Shown here: positions 1 to 6,123 of the stretch, piece by piece | Layout: every line of letters begins with the position of its first letter | How positions within the stretch are numbered: position 1 is the stretch's first letter | Assembly (NCBI GenBank): GCA_029240815.1 | Contig: JARDZO010000192.1 | Coordinates: 1 to 10,907, forward strand | Source: Brevibacillus sp. | GTDB taxonomy: Bacteria > Bacillota > Bacilli > Brevibacillales > Brevibacillaceae | Direction of reading: 5' to 3' | DNA length: 10,907 bases | Notes under the pieces: generated by a model | The model's database searches: none | What the model was told of the DNA's origin: nothing | What the model saw: only the letters and a program-made list of their open reading frames with translations | Made by a program: the position numbers and the translations under genes

Positions 1-108
1 CTATACCCTGCCTACAGGGTGCAAAATGACTTGTACCTGGGCTATTTGATAAAAAATCGAAACGAACCGAACTTGAAAATGATGATGGAGTTGCTTAAGA
101 AACCGTAA
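1..108 (+). CDS. C-terminal end of an unidentified protein (partial)
   Basis: A plus-strand reading frame is open from the first base of the window and stops at TAA 106-108, giving 35 residues of a C-terminus. The visible tail includes YRVQNDLYLGYLIKNRNEP and ends MELLKKP. The pattern of an aromatic/aliphatic strand, then K-N-R, then a final amphipathic helix resembles the C-terminal end of LysR-type regulators, but this is a weak guess from a short piece. The stop lies inside the 3' end of the convergent MerR gene, so the two genes overlap tail to tail by 14 bp. No terminator is visible between them. The start and the rest of the protein lie outside the window. Confidence 0.5.
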   Translation, partial: LYPAYRVQNDLYLGYLIKNRNEPNLKMMMELLKKP

Positions 109-844
109 CAGCATCCCTTAAAAACGCTGCTACTCCCGGCTGATCCTTGTCGTAGTATGCGGTGAAACGCGGATCATCGACGTACATTTGCGCGAGTCCT
201 ATATGAGCTTCCTTGCTATATTCGGCCCAGTAAAAGCACAGCCATTCGCGATGAAGCGCTACCGCTTTCTGAGCAAGCTCTCCTGCAGGATCTCCCGTCT
301 CAAAGGCTTTCGCCAGTGTTTCATGAATGGTAGCAGCCAACTGCTCAAGACGCGCATGCTCTTCCGCGGTCATCCCTTTGATCTTCTGATTCGACTGGTT
401 GACCTGTTCATCGCCGTACTTGGCTCGAATTTCTTCGCCATACAGCTTTTCATTATCGTCTATCAGCTTTTGCTTGAAGCCTTCGAATTTTTGTTGGTCA
501 CTCATCTTTTCCGTCCCCTCCCTCTGGGCCAGCGTCCGATCGACATTTGCGATCAGCGCATCTAATTGTTCTCGTTTTTCCAGGAGCTTGATCCGATGCT
601 CCCGCAAAGCCTGGTCAGCGTCAAAAGTCGGTGACGTGATGATCTCCTTGATTTCCTCCAAGCTCACACCCAGCTCTCGGTAAAAAAGGATTTGCTGCAA
701 GCGATCCACCTCTGGCTGTCCGTAGATGCGATACCCCGATGAATTGATTCTCGCCGGCTTGAGAATGCCTATTTCATCGTAGTATCGGAGCGTCCGGGTG
801 CTGACGCCCGCCAGGAGCCCCAGCTTTTGTACGGTATATTCCAT
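95..844 (-). CDS. MerR family transcriptional regulator with TipAS drug-sensing domain (Mta/TipA-like)
   Basis: This is a 249-residue regulator. The N-terminal winged-helix DNA-binding domain carries the MerR signature RTLRYYDEIGIL at residues 17-28 and an S-G-Y-R-I-Y wing at about 36-41. It is followed by a dimerising coiled coil at roughly residues 75-115. From about residue 125 to the end the protein has an alpha-helical TipAS-like domain rich in W, Y and H (REWLCFYW, then FTAYYD near the end). In TipA and B. subtilis Mta this domain binds hydrophobic drugs, and the length matches Mta. Members usually activate multidrug transporter genes and their own promoter; the ligand here is unknown. 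ATG 844 was chosen because an AGGAGG site lies 7 nt upstream; the ATG at 850 would sit directly on that site. A MerR-type promoter and operator lie just upstream. No efflux gene is adjacent, so the targets are probably elsewhere. Confidence 0.93.
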   Translation of the reverse strand: MEYTVQKLGLLAGVSTRTLRYYDEIGILKPARINSSGYRIYGQPEVDRLQQILFYRELGVSLEEIKEIITSPTFDADQALREHRIKLLEKREQLDALIANVDRTLAQREGTEKMSDQQKFEGFKQKLIDDNEKLYGEEIRAKYGDEQVNQSNQKIKGMTAEEHARLEQLAATIHETLAKAFETGDPAGELAQKAVALHREWLCFYWAEYSKEAHIGLAQMYVDDPRFTAYYDKDQPGVAAFLRDAVTVS

Positions 845-866
845 GGTCATCCCTCCTGACGATTTC

Positions 867-897
867 ATCGTACACATTTACGGACCGTCAATGTCAA
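867..897 (-). promoter_or_regulatory. MerR-type promoter and operator of the regulator gene
   Basis: On the minus strand a consensus -35 TTGACA (892-897) is separated by 19 bp from a -10 TACGAT (867-872). The spacer contains a 19-bp imperfect palindrome, CATTGACGGTCCGTAAATG (875-893), whose 9-bp arms match at 8 positions around a central T. An over-long 19-bp spacer with a dyad between the two hexamers is the known layout for MerR-family activators, which twist the DNA to realign the hexamers. The position 23 bp upstream of the start codon implies autoregulation. The elements are seen directly; the regulatory role is inferred from the family. Confidence 0.7.
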
Positions 898-952
898 TGG
901 CATTCCTCTAAAAAAATCAGCTGGAAACTCGCGGAACGGGAAGACGAGACAG

Positions 953-986
953 AAAAAGACTCATACCCAGTGACGGGAATGAGTCT
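953..986 (-). terminator. Intrinsic terminator of the DUF1272-permease operon
   Basis: Arms at 957-968 and 975-986 form a 12-bp stem with one mismatch and a 6-nt loop. On the minus strand the stem is followed by a run of five T. It begins 5 nt after the permease stop codon and separates the operon from the downstream MerR gene. Confidence 0.85.
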
Positions 987-991
987 GTTCA

Positions 992-2281
992 TTATTCGGT
1001 TGTCGGCACCTTCCGGCTCATGCGCCGCTTTCGTCTTTCCCAAACATTTAAAATGATCAGGATCGCCACTGGGTACAGCCCTGACCAACCGAGGAAGGGA
1101 TATAATCCTAACGAAACGACCAACGAAATCCACGCACATAGTTTGCCCAATCGCGAATCACGCAACAAACGAATTCCGGCGAAGCACCCTCCGATGTAAG
1201 TGGCAAAGAAAGTGGCATTCGGCAATTGAATCAGTTGAGAAAAAGAAATCATCCCGCTTGCAAGGACGTAAAACACCACGACAAACGCCACCATGATGAA
1301 AGCGAGTCCTCCGATAGGGGTACGGTACTTCGGATGCAAAATCCCAAACCATTTTGGAGCGATCCCCTCATTAGACAAAGCATACGCGATACGAGAAGCG
1401 GCACTCACGTAGGCATTTGCGGACGCGATGCAAATAAACAGAGCTGTCACTGCGACAATCCAGCCTCCGATAGGTCCCAAGCTGAGCTGTACCATGACGC
1501 TCAAGGATGCAGCCGACATCTGGTTTCCATAGCTATGAGTGCCCACAGTCAAAAACGCAACGCCAAAGTAGAGCAGTGCAACGACCCCCGCACTCCACAA
1601 AACTCCGCGAATCGCATTCCTCTGCGGATTGACAAACTCCTGTGAAAGATGCGTGACCGCTTCCCATCCGATAAAGCACCAAAACAGCAAAACCGCTGTC
1701 TGCATGACGCTATACCATCCGTTTGGCATGAAAGGTGTAAAGTTAGCCGCGTCGTAGTGCGGAATGGCTGTACAGATCGCGAGTAATAGGATAGCGATAA
1801 TGAGTGAAACGACGATCGTCTGCACCTTGCCAGCCAACTGCAAGCCAAACACATTCATGACCAATACGATGAAAAAGATCAGTGCCGCTACGATATAGAT
1901 CTGGACATCCCACCAATTCATCAGGATGGCCAAGTATTTAGCACCGGTTACTGCCAAAATCGGACCGCCGATAGGGACAGACAAAAGAAAAAACCAGCCA
2001 ACTGCATTGCCAAAGCGATCCCCGAAAGCAAGCCGCACAAAATGTGAGACTCCTCCCGAATGAGGATGCTTTGCAGATAATAGCCCCATCGTAATCGCCA
2101 TAGGAACAACTAAAATAGACATCACCATCCATGCCAATATGGAGGCCGGTCCAGCCAGCTCCGCCGTCAGCCCGGGAATGAGCAGAATTCCTGACCCAAC
2201 TACCGCTCCAATATAGAGGGCCACAATTTGGGGTAACGATAACGTCTCTTGAAAAGCAGATTTCGTAGTAGTTTGATTCAT
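992..2281 (-). CDS. APC superfamily amino acid transporter, YjeH-like
   Basis: This is a 429-residue integral membrane protein with about 12 hydrophobic segments and a short basic tail (RRKRR near the C-terminus). The first helix has the APC substrate-site motif GSGILLIPG (29-37). SGGVSHFV (75-82) and FWCFIGWEA followed by a THLSQEFVNPQR-type segment (200-221) closely resemble E. coli YjeH, an exporter of methionine and branched-chain amino acids driven by the proton gradient. Function by analogy is amino acid export or exchange at the cytoplasmic membrane; the exact substrate cannot be read from the sequence. The start is supported by AAGGAGGG 7 nt upstream of ATG. The gene follows the DUF1272 gene after 22 bp, so the two are probably one transcript, and an intrinsic terminator lies just after the stop. 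No damage is seen. Confidence 0.9.
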   Translation of the reverse strand: MNQTTTKSAFQETLSLPQIVALYIGAVVGSGILLIPGLTAELAGPASILAWMVMSILVVPMAITMGLLSAKHPHSGGVSHFVRLAFGDRFGNAVGWFFLLSVPIGGPILAVTGAKYLAILMNWWDVQIYIVAALIFFIVLVMNVFGLQLAGKVQTIVVSLIIAILLLAICTAIPHYDAANFTPFMPNGWYSVMQTAVLLFWCFIGWEAVTHLSQEFVNPQRNAIRGVLWSAGVVALLYFGVAFLTVGTHSYGNQMSAASLSVMVQLSLGPIGGWIVAVTALFICIASANAYVSAASRIAYALSNEGIAPKWFGILHPKYRTPIGGLAFIMVAFVVVFYVLASGMISFSQLIQLPNATFFATYIGGCFAGIRLLRDSRLGKLCAWISLVVSLGLYPFLGWSGLYPVAILIILNVWERRKRRMSRKVPTTE

Positions 2282-2303
2282 GGGTAACCCTCCTTTTATC
2301 AGA

Positions 2304-2489
2304 CTAACGTATGGTTTTTATCCTTTTTGGTCTTCTCACCAGCTCTCCGCCACAATTCGGGCAAATCCCGTTTTGTCCCGCAGTACAAGTCGGGCAAAAC
2401 GTACACTCGTAGCTGCAGATATACGCCTCTTCATCCATTTCGACAGGCTTTTCACATGCTTCACAGTTTGTTCTCATTTCCAATGCCAC
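2304..2489 (-). CDS. DUF1272 family small zinc-ribbon-like protein
   Basis: This 61-residue cytoplasmic protein has four paired-cysteine groups: CEAC (9-12), a C-x3-C-x2-C-x2-C run in the middle (from CSYEC), and CPNC before the basic tail GELVRRPKR. This matches the small conserved family DUF1272, whose cysteines presumably bind zinc; no function is established. The start codon is GTG at 2487-2489, supported by GGAGG 8 nt upstream. The internal ATG at 2475-2477 has no suitably spaced ribosome binding site. The gene is first in an apparent two-gene operon with the YjeH-like transporter. Because the family lacks a known role, the link to amino acid transport is only by position. Confidence 0.88.
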   Translation of the reverse strand: MALEMRTNCEACEKPVEMDEEAYICSYECTFCPTCTAGQNGICPNCGGELVRRPKRIKTIR

Positions 2490-2531
2490 TGATAATTCCT
2501 CCCTATTTCATTCCGTACTCTTATCATAGTA

Positions 2532-2562
2532 AAAAACTGCCCTGCTAAAAGGGGCAGTTTTT
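2532..2562. terminator. Symmetrical terminator-like hairpin between divergent genes
   Basis: Arms at 2532-2542 (AAAAACTGCCC) and 2552-2562 (GGGCAGTTTTT) form a perfect 11-bp stem with a 9-nt loop. The stem is flanked by T runs in both directions, so it could terminate transcription on either strand. It lies between divergently transcribed genes, where no intact upstream gene ends. It may be a leader attenuator, an insulator, or a relic. Confidence 0.6.
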
Positions 2563-2597
2563 CCGATTTTTATAAGGTCAGTTACTTTCCATCCTCA

Positions 2598-2627
2598 TTG
2601 ATTATTTTTCTAATCTTCTGCTAACAT
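2598..2627 (+). promoter_or_regulatory. Candidate sigma-A promoter of the NTF2-like gene
   Basis: A -35-like TTGATT (2598-2603) and a -10-like TAACAT (2622-2627) are separated by 18 bp. The start codon at 2660 and its AGGAGG follow closely, leaving a very short leader. Both hexamers match the consensus only partly. Confidence 0.4.
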
Positions 2628-2659
2628 GTAGAGTGAATCAAGCTAGAGGAGGAAGAACG

Positions 2660-3010
2660 ATGACGCCCGAGAAGATTGTACAGCTTCAGTTAGATTACTA
2701 TAACCAGCAGGATGTAGAAGGTTTTGTTTCTACCTACACGTCTGACGTGCAGATTGTGGAGCATCCGAGTGGGAATGTTCTCGTTCGTGGCGCAGATGAA
2801 CTGAGAGCACGCTACGCGAAAATGTTCCAAGCCAATCCGAACAACCGTGCCGAAATAAAAAACCGAATCGCATACGGCAACTTTGTCATCGATTTGGAAG
2901 AAGTGAGCGGCAGAGACAATCGAGAACCGTTTCAAGCTGTGGCGATCTATGAAGTAAAAGAAAACCTCATTAGCAAGGTGACCTTTTTGGATAAGATCTC
3001 AAAAAAATAG
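2660..3010 (+). CDS. NTF2-like / SnoaL-like domain protein
   Basis: This is a 116-residue cytoplasmic protein with no signal or membrane segment. The order is typical of the NTF2/SnoaL fold: an N-terminal helix with the DYYNQQDVEGF pattern (residues 12-22), then a YTSDVQIVEHPSG strand, then R-G-A-D-E-L-R-A-R-Y (43-52), then alternating strands ending with KVTFLDK. Proteins of this size and shape include ketosteroid isomerase-like and SnoaL-like enzymes and many with no known substrate, so no reaction is assigned. ATG 2660 has AGGAGG 7 nt upstream; the GTG at 2633 in the same frame lacks such a site. The gene is single. Its stop codon touches the hairpin that ends the convergent gene. Confidence 0.85.
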   Translation: MTPEKIVQLQLDYYNQQDVEGFVSTYTSDVQIVEHPSGNVLVRGADELRARYAKMFQANPNNRAEIKNRIAYGNFVIDLEEVSGRDNREPFQAVAIYEVKENLISKVTFLDKISKK

Positions 3011-3029
3011 AGCGGAGATCTCTCCGCTC
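3001..3029 (-). terminator. Intrinsic terminator of the TIM-barrel protein gene
   Basis: GAGCGGAG (3010-3017) and CTCCGCTC (3022-3029) form an 8-bp GC-rich stem with a 4-nt loop. On the minus strand it is followed by TA and seven T (3001-3007). The T tract and first stem base overlap the last codons and stop of the NTF2-like gene. On the plus strand it lacks a strong T run but may still slow convergent transcription. Confidence 0.8.
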
Positions 3030-3068
3030 ATTCCCTTCTCAGGCAATATCGCCAACTATTCCCTCTGA

Positions 3069-3992
3069 CTAGTCTTTTAACACTTTCCAATGCTCATATG
3101 AATGAACCGCAATCCCACCGAAAGACGGATGGTCCGCCATTAATGCTGGAAGCTTGGACAGCTCTTGGTTCAAATATTGCGCGCCTTCTTCATAAAAAGA
3201 GACAAAATTGCCTTCGTTGCTTTGCTTGGTTTCTACGCCAAGCATGATTTTTTTCCCAAGGTCGTCAGCCCAGCCTAGTTCCTGCGGGACGAGTGCAGAA
3301 ATGCTGTTTGGCCCTTCTGCTCGATCGCGGTAAGACATGATCGCCACGTGATCGTGTTGAGCGATGAGCCACTGACTGAGAGCCGTGTCGGGAGCATCCG
3401 TCAAGTAAATTTTGTCCAGCCAGAAGGGAATGTCACAGCCGATTTCAAGCTCAGGGTCCTGACGGGCAAGGTCAACATACGCCTTCACATTTTCCATCCA
3501 CTGAGAAATGACTGATTCCTGGTTGGTTTTCCACTCCGGCAGCAAATATGGCTCAATATCGAGGTGCAGCCCGGTGAATTTTTCCTCGTCAGCCACACTC
3601 TGATTGTAGGCGAGCAGCCAGCTTGCCAGTGCCACGACCTTCTCCCGATTTTCTTTCAATGCCCACTTCGGACTTCCGCTCAAAGCATGGACGTCTACCC
3701 CAGCACGATGAGCGTCTCGAATAAACGACTGATAGTAAGCTGGCTTTTTGGAACTATCGATCTGCAGGTAAATCAGGTTCACTCCCTGTTCCCTGCTAAA
3801 CGAGAGAATCTCCTCAGGCTCGGAAGCGATCAATTCCGTGTGCCACAGCCATGTAGCTTTTCGATTCTCTGACGGAAAATCGAATCCTGCCAAAACAAAG
3901 AACAATGATAACAGACATGCGTAAGTAACAGCACCTGATGCAACTTTCACTTTGCGTCCTCCAGATGTTGTTGAGGCTTGGCCCTCAAACAT
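3069..3992 (-). CDS. Exported TIM-barrel, glycoside hydrolase-like protein of unknown function
   Basis: This 307-residue protein has a basic N-terminus (RKVK at 13-16) and one hydrophobic segment at about 19-38, suggesting a signal peptide or membrane anchor with the rest outside the cell. The body alternates strands and helices as in a TIM barrel: TWLW, then NLIYLQID (72-79), VDVHALSG (99-106), FTGLHLDIEPY (139-149), LEIGCDIPFW (182-191), HVAIMSYRD (215-223), KIMLGVET (248-255) and FGGIAVHSYEHW (291-302). The D145-x-E147 pair at the end of a strand recalls the catalytic acid position of GH18-like barrels, but the full GH18 signature is absent and no named family is recognised with certainty. 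The start has AAGGA about 8 nt upstream. The gene is transcribed alone and ends at the terminator at 3001-3029. Confidence 0.75.
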   Translation of the reverse strand: MFEGQASTTSGGRKVKVASGAVTYACLLSLFFVLAGFDFPSENRKATWLWHTELIASEPEEILSFSREQGVNLIYLQIDSSKKPAYYQSFIRDAHRAGVDVHALSGSPKWALKENREKVVALASWLLAYNQSVADEEKFTGLHLDIEPYLLPEWKTNQESVISQWMENVKAYVDLARQDPELEIGCDIPFWLDKIYLTDAPDTALSQWLIAQHDHVAIMSYRDRAEGPNSISALVPQELGWADDLGKKIMLGVETKQSNEGNFVSFYEEGAQYLNQELSKLPALMADHPSFGGIAVHSYEHWKVLKD

Positions 3993-3997
3993 AGTGA

Positions 3998-4222
3998 TAT
4001 CCTTACTCTATATTTCATATCGGCGCTTTTGCTGTTTTTCATAAGTGTAAGATCGTCAAAGACGAGTATGACGACCCCTACTTCCCTATCAAAATAACAT
4101 CGGTAAAACGAGCTGATGATTACTACGAAGTCATCTGGACACGAGATAGCAACTGCGAGGGTGGCACGATGGAAATAAATGCCATGACAGGTGAATCGGA
4201 AGCCGAACACCACATTTGTTAG
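3998..4222 (+). pseudogene. Start-less remnant resembling a PepSY-like C-terminus
   Basis: The plus strand is open from 3998 (after TGA 3995-3997) to TAG 4220-4222, 74 residues with no ATG, GTG or TTG before the conserved-looking part and no ribosome binding site. From about 4037 the translation reads like a real protein: KIVKDEYDDPYFPIKITSV, then ADDYYEVIWTRDSNCEGG, then MEINAMTGESEAE. The pattern Y-Y-E-V-x-W ... G-T-M-E-I-N-A-x-T-G-E is what one expects of a PepSY-type domain end. The 5' part appears to have been lost where the opposite-strand gene at 3069-3992 now begins. It could instead be a frameshifted or unusually initiated small gene. Both the coding nature and the domain link are inferred from reading the translation. 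Confidence 0.45.
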
Positions 4223-4279
4223 TAGGTTATTGTGTCCTATCCACTGGTGAGGCGTGGGTGGTTTCTTCAAGTAAATAAA

Positions 4280-4314
4280 AAAAACTGCCGGCATCTTCTG
4301 CACCGGCAGTTTTT
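4280..4314. terminator. Strong intrinsic terminator downstream of ppaC
   Basis: Arms at 4280-4291 (AAAAACTGCCGG) and 4303-4314 (CCGGCAGTTTTT) form a perfect 12-bp stem with an 11-nt loop. The minus strand continues as eight T then ATTT, which suits the end of ppaC 22 bp upstream. The plus strand also has a T run, so it could have served the remnant at 3998-4222 as well. Confidence 0.88.
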
Positions 4315-4335
4315 CTTTTATTTGACCTACCGCCC

Positions 4336-5268
4336 TTACAGGCTCGCGAAGGTATCAGTCAATACAGGAACGATTTGTTTTTTGCGGGATACTACACCTT
4401 TGAGAACAGCCTTGTTATCCACCAGCGTCACATTGTACGCTTTCTCAACAGCGTTGGTTGCTTTTCCGATCGCTACGGCTACAGAATCGTTGTTCAAGAT
4501 ATCCGTTACCGCGAACAGGAACAGATCCAGACCCTTCTCAGCAACGATGGCAGAAATCGCAGCTTCCAGTTCAGCTTGGCGACCCAGCACATCGTTTACA
4601 TCTACCGCGTTTACTTGAGCGATTTCTACTTTTGCGTTGCCCATTTGGAATTCCTTCGCATCCAATGACAAGAGCTGTGCGATGGATTTGTCGCTCAGAT
4701 CCGCGCCCGCTTTCAGCATTTCCAGACCGTATTCCTCCAGGTTTACCCCAGCGATCTCTGCGAGCTCATGAGCAGCCGCTACATCTTGCTCGGTGCAAGT
4801 TGGAGATTTCAGCAACAGGGTGTCAGAAATGATAGCGGAGAGCATCAGACCCGCGATTTCTTTTGGAATCTCTACGCCATTTTCTTTGTACAGCTTTTTC
4901 AGGATGGTCGTGGTGCAACCAACCGGCTCTGCACGGAAGTAGAGTGGATTGCTTGTTTCAAAGTTTGCAATGCGGTGGTGGTCAATGACTTCTACCACTT
5001 GCACTTGCTCGATGTCATTCGCACTTTGCTGGCGCTCGTTGTGGTCGACCAGGATGACTTCATTTACTTCATTCGCTACTGTTTCCACCTGGCGCGGTGC
5101 TGCTACCTTGAAGTAGTCCAGTACGAATTGGGTTTCGCTGCTGACTACACCGAGGCGAACCGGCTCTACATTCGCACCCAGCTTGGTTTTAAGATCCGCG
5201 TAGATCAGTGCAGAACAAATGGAATCCGTGTCAGGATTTTTATGACCGAAAATGAGTTTTTTTTCCAT
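4336..5268 (-). CDS. ppaC: Manganese-dependent inorganic pyrophosphatase (family II, DHH superfamily)
   Basis: PpaC hydrolyses pyrophosphate to two phosphates in the cytoplasm, pulling biosynthetic reactions such as nucleic acid synthesis and aminoacyl-tRNA formation forward. The protein has the usual family II length, 310 residues. The N-terminal DHH domain has metal ligands H9, D13 and D15 in [11 protein letters not shown]75 in ILVDHN, the D96-H97-H98 motif, and D149 in AIISDT. The C-terminal DHHA2 domain ends with the substrate-binding SRKKQ motif at 294-298 (R295, K296). These positions coincide with those of B. subtilis PpaC. No regulatory CBS insertion is present. The start has AAGGAG 8 nt upstream. 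The gene is a single unit with its own promoter and terminator. No missing residues are seen. Confidence 0.97.
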   Translation of the reverse strand: MEKKLIFGHKNPDTDSICSALIYADLKTKLGANVEPVRLGVVSSETQFVLDYFKVAAPRQVETVANEVNEVILVDHNERQQSANDIEQVQVVEVIDHHRIANFETSNPLYFRAEPVGCTTTILKKLYKENGVEIPKEIAGLMLSAIISDTLLLKSPTCTEQDVAAAHELAEIAGVNLEEYGLEMLKAGADLSDKSIAQLLSLDAKEFQMGNAKVEIAQVNAVDVNDVLGRQAELEAAISAIVAEKGLDLFLFAVTDILNNDSVAVAIGKATNAVEKAYNVTLVDNKAVLKGVVSRKKQIVPVLTDTFASL

Positions 5269-5302
5269 GATCCATACTCCTTAGACTTGTTTTGGCGACA
5301 AA

Positions 5303-5332
5303 ATTATACCACAGGGTTTAGGATATTCCCAA
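5303..5332 (-). promoter_or_regulatory. ppaC promoter (extended -10, sigma-A type)
   Basis: On the minus strand a perfect TATAAT (5303-5308) is preceded by TGG, giving an extended -10. A weaker -35 TTGGGA (5327-5332) lies 18 bp further upstream. The expected transcription start is about 30 nt before the ppaC start codon. Confidence 0.7.
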
Positions 5333-5359
5333 GTAACATTATAGGTTCAAACGCCATGA

Positions 5360-5407
5360 TTGAAAATAAGAATAGCATCCTGAACAGATAATTGTTCAGA
5401 CTGCTAT
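5360..5407 (-). terminator. Interrupted hairpin with T-rich tail, likely the old terminator of the acyl-CoA dehydrogenase relic
   Basis: ATAGCA/TGCTAT (5372-5377 with 5402-5407) and CTGAACA/TGTTCAG (5380-5386 with 5393-5399) form a 13-bp stem with a 2-by-2 internal loop and a 6-nt apical loop. On the minus strand it is followed by TTCTTATTTTC. It starts 4 nt beyond the relic's stop codon at 5412-5414, the usual place for a terminator. It now lies upstream of the ppaC promoter and may insulate it. Confidence 0.55.
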
Positions 5408-5411
5408 CCAA

Positions 5412-5544
5412 TTACCCTTTCAACAGCTCCCTGGCCACGACAAGTCGCTGGAATTTGATTCGTGCCGTCGCAGATTTGCGTGACCTAGGCATCCCTCACC
5501 ATTCTCTCTACTGGGTACTTTTTTAAGTAGCCATTGCCTAAACA
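5412..5544 (-). pseudogene. Decayed C-terminus of an acyl-CoA dehydrogenase
   Basis: The minus strand reads, from 5544 leftwards, LGNGYLKKYPVERMVRDA, then a TAG stop at 5485-5487, then VTQICDGTNQI. One extra base near 5451 shifts the frame to QRLVVARELLKG and a TAA stop at 5412-5414. This matches the conserved C-terminal catalytic-domain end of acyl-CoA dehydrogenases (GGxGY, YPVERxxRDAK, ITQIYEGTNQIQR). The residue at the TAG is lysine in the family, a one-base AAG to TAG change. About 44 residues remain of a protein normally near 380 residues long. The 5' side ends at the terminator of the neighbouring acetyltransferase gene, suggesting a deletion junction there. The gene cannot make a functional enzyme. 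Recognition is by family motif from memory. Confidence 0.85.
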
Positions 5545-5545
5545 T

Positions 5546-5570
5546 AAAAAACCCCTGATTTCTCAAGGGT
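5546..5570 (-). terminator. Intrinsic terminator of the GNAT acetyltransferase gene
   Basis: ACCCCTGA (5551-5558) and TCAAGGGT (5563-5570) form an 8-bp stem with two G-T pairs on the RNA and a GAAA loop. On the minus strand it is followed by a run of six T (5546-5551). It lies 13 nt after the acetyltransferase stop codon. Confidence 0.85.
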
Positions 5571-5583
5571 CTTCAGGCTTGCC

Positions 5584-6123
5584 TTACTGCTTCCACGTCA
5601 ACACTTCATCCGGATTCGCGACTTCCCTGCCATAAAAGCGGTGGGAACGGAAATTATGAATTTCCTCGCAAGCTTTGGCCATTTTATCCAGGATTCTCTC
5701 TTGCGGCTCATCCTTTTCAGGGCTCCAGTAGTAGACCTTCATCTCATACGGTTCACCCTGTTCGTCTTCTCTACGGTATTGTATCCGATCAGCTTTTACA
5801 AACCCATTTTTGAGGTAAAAATTCACCCTTTTTACGGTATCTTCATCTTCCCGATCGACAGGCTCTACTTCCAGCAGGATGGTTTTTCCTTTTTCCTTCA
5901 ACTGATTCAATACTTTTGTCCCTACACCTTTTCCTCTCGTATCAGGGTGAATGAGCAAGTAATCGATGAAAAGAAAGGTCGGAAACTCAGCATACAGCAA
6001 AAGATAATCCTCTGTTTCTTCTTTGTGATAAACATCTTTATCCTCGATCAGGGCATGAAACTGACCGATATCCTTCATCTCGTGCTCGGGAAAGTAATCG
6101 TTTAGGCGCTCATACCATTGCAT
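5584..6123 (-). CDS. GNAT family N-acetyltransferase, YjbC-like
   Basis: This 179-residue soluble protein has the acetyl-CoA binding core of the GNAT fold. The strand FLFIDYLLIHPDTRG (50-64) leads into R-G-K-G-V-G (63-68), the motif A loop that binds the pyrophosphate of CoA, followed by the helix TKVLNQLKEKGK. ILLEVEPVD (82-90) and RVNFYLKNGF (99-108) fit motif B. The start MQWYERL, the EVEPVD segment and the tail (YYWSPEKDE, HRFYG, EVLT) resemble B. subtilis YjbC, encoded next to spxA and linked to stress; the acceptor substrate is not established. ATG 6123 was chosen for an AGGGGGAG site 4-5 nt upstream; the frame extends to 6168, but the ATG there has no usable site. It follows the germination operon by 97 bp with no clear terminator between, so read-through is possible. 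Confidence 0.85.
   Translation of the reverse strand: MQWYERLNDYFPEHEMKDIGQFHALIEDKDVYHKEETEDYLLLYAEFPTFLFIDYLLIHPDTRGKGVGTKVLNQLKEKGKTILLEVEPVDREDEDTVKRVNFYLKNGFVKADRIQYRREDEQGEPYEMKVYYWSPEKDEPQERILDKMAKACEEIHNFRSHRFYGREVANPDEVLTWKQ

Noticed and set aside
878..991. Short minus-strand frame overlapping the end of the permease gene
   Set aside because: It lies in another frame of the permease gene and crosses its terminator. The region is fully explained by the terminator and the MerR promoter.
3947..4303. 118-residue minus-strand open frame covering the 3993-4335 gap
   Set aside because: It overlaps the real start of the TIM-barrel gene, runs through the terminator hairpin and has implausible composition. 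The plus-strand remnant explains the openness better.
2532..4314. Similar arms (AAAAACTGCC) in the hairpins at 2532-2562 and 4280-4314 as a possible dispersed repeat
   Set aside because: The shared part is only about 10 bases of a typical terminator stem, and loops and flanks differ. It is better explained by common terminator composition.
4768..5391. 207-residue plus-strand open frame opposite ppaC
   Set aside because: It lies antisense to a gene with every catalytic residue in place, has no convincing ribosome binding site and reads as low-order sequence. It is explained by the codon usage of ppaC.
5641..6105. 154-residue plus-strand open frame opposite the acetyltransferase gene
   Set aside because: It is antisense to a clear GNAT protein, hydrophobic only because it mirrors the charged coding strand, and has no recognisable domain.
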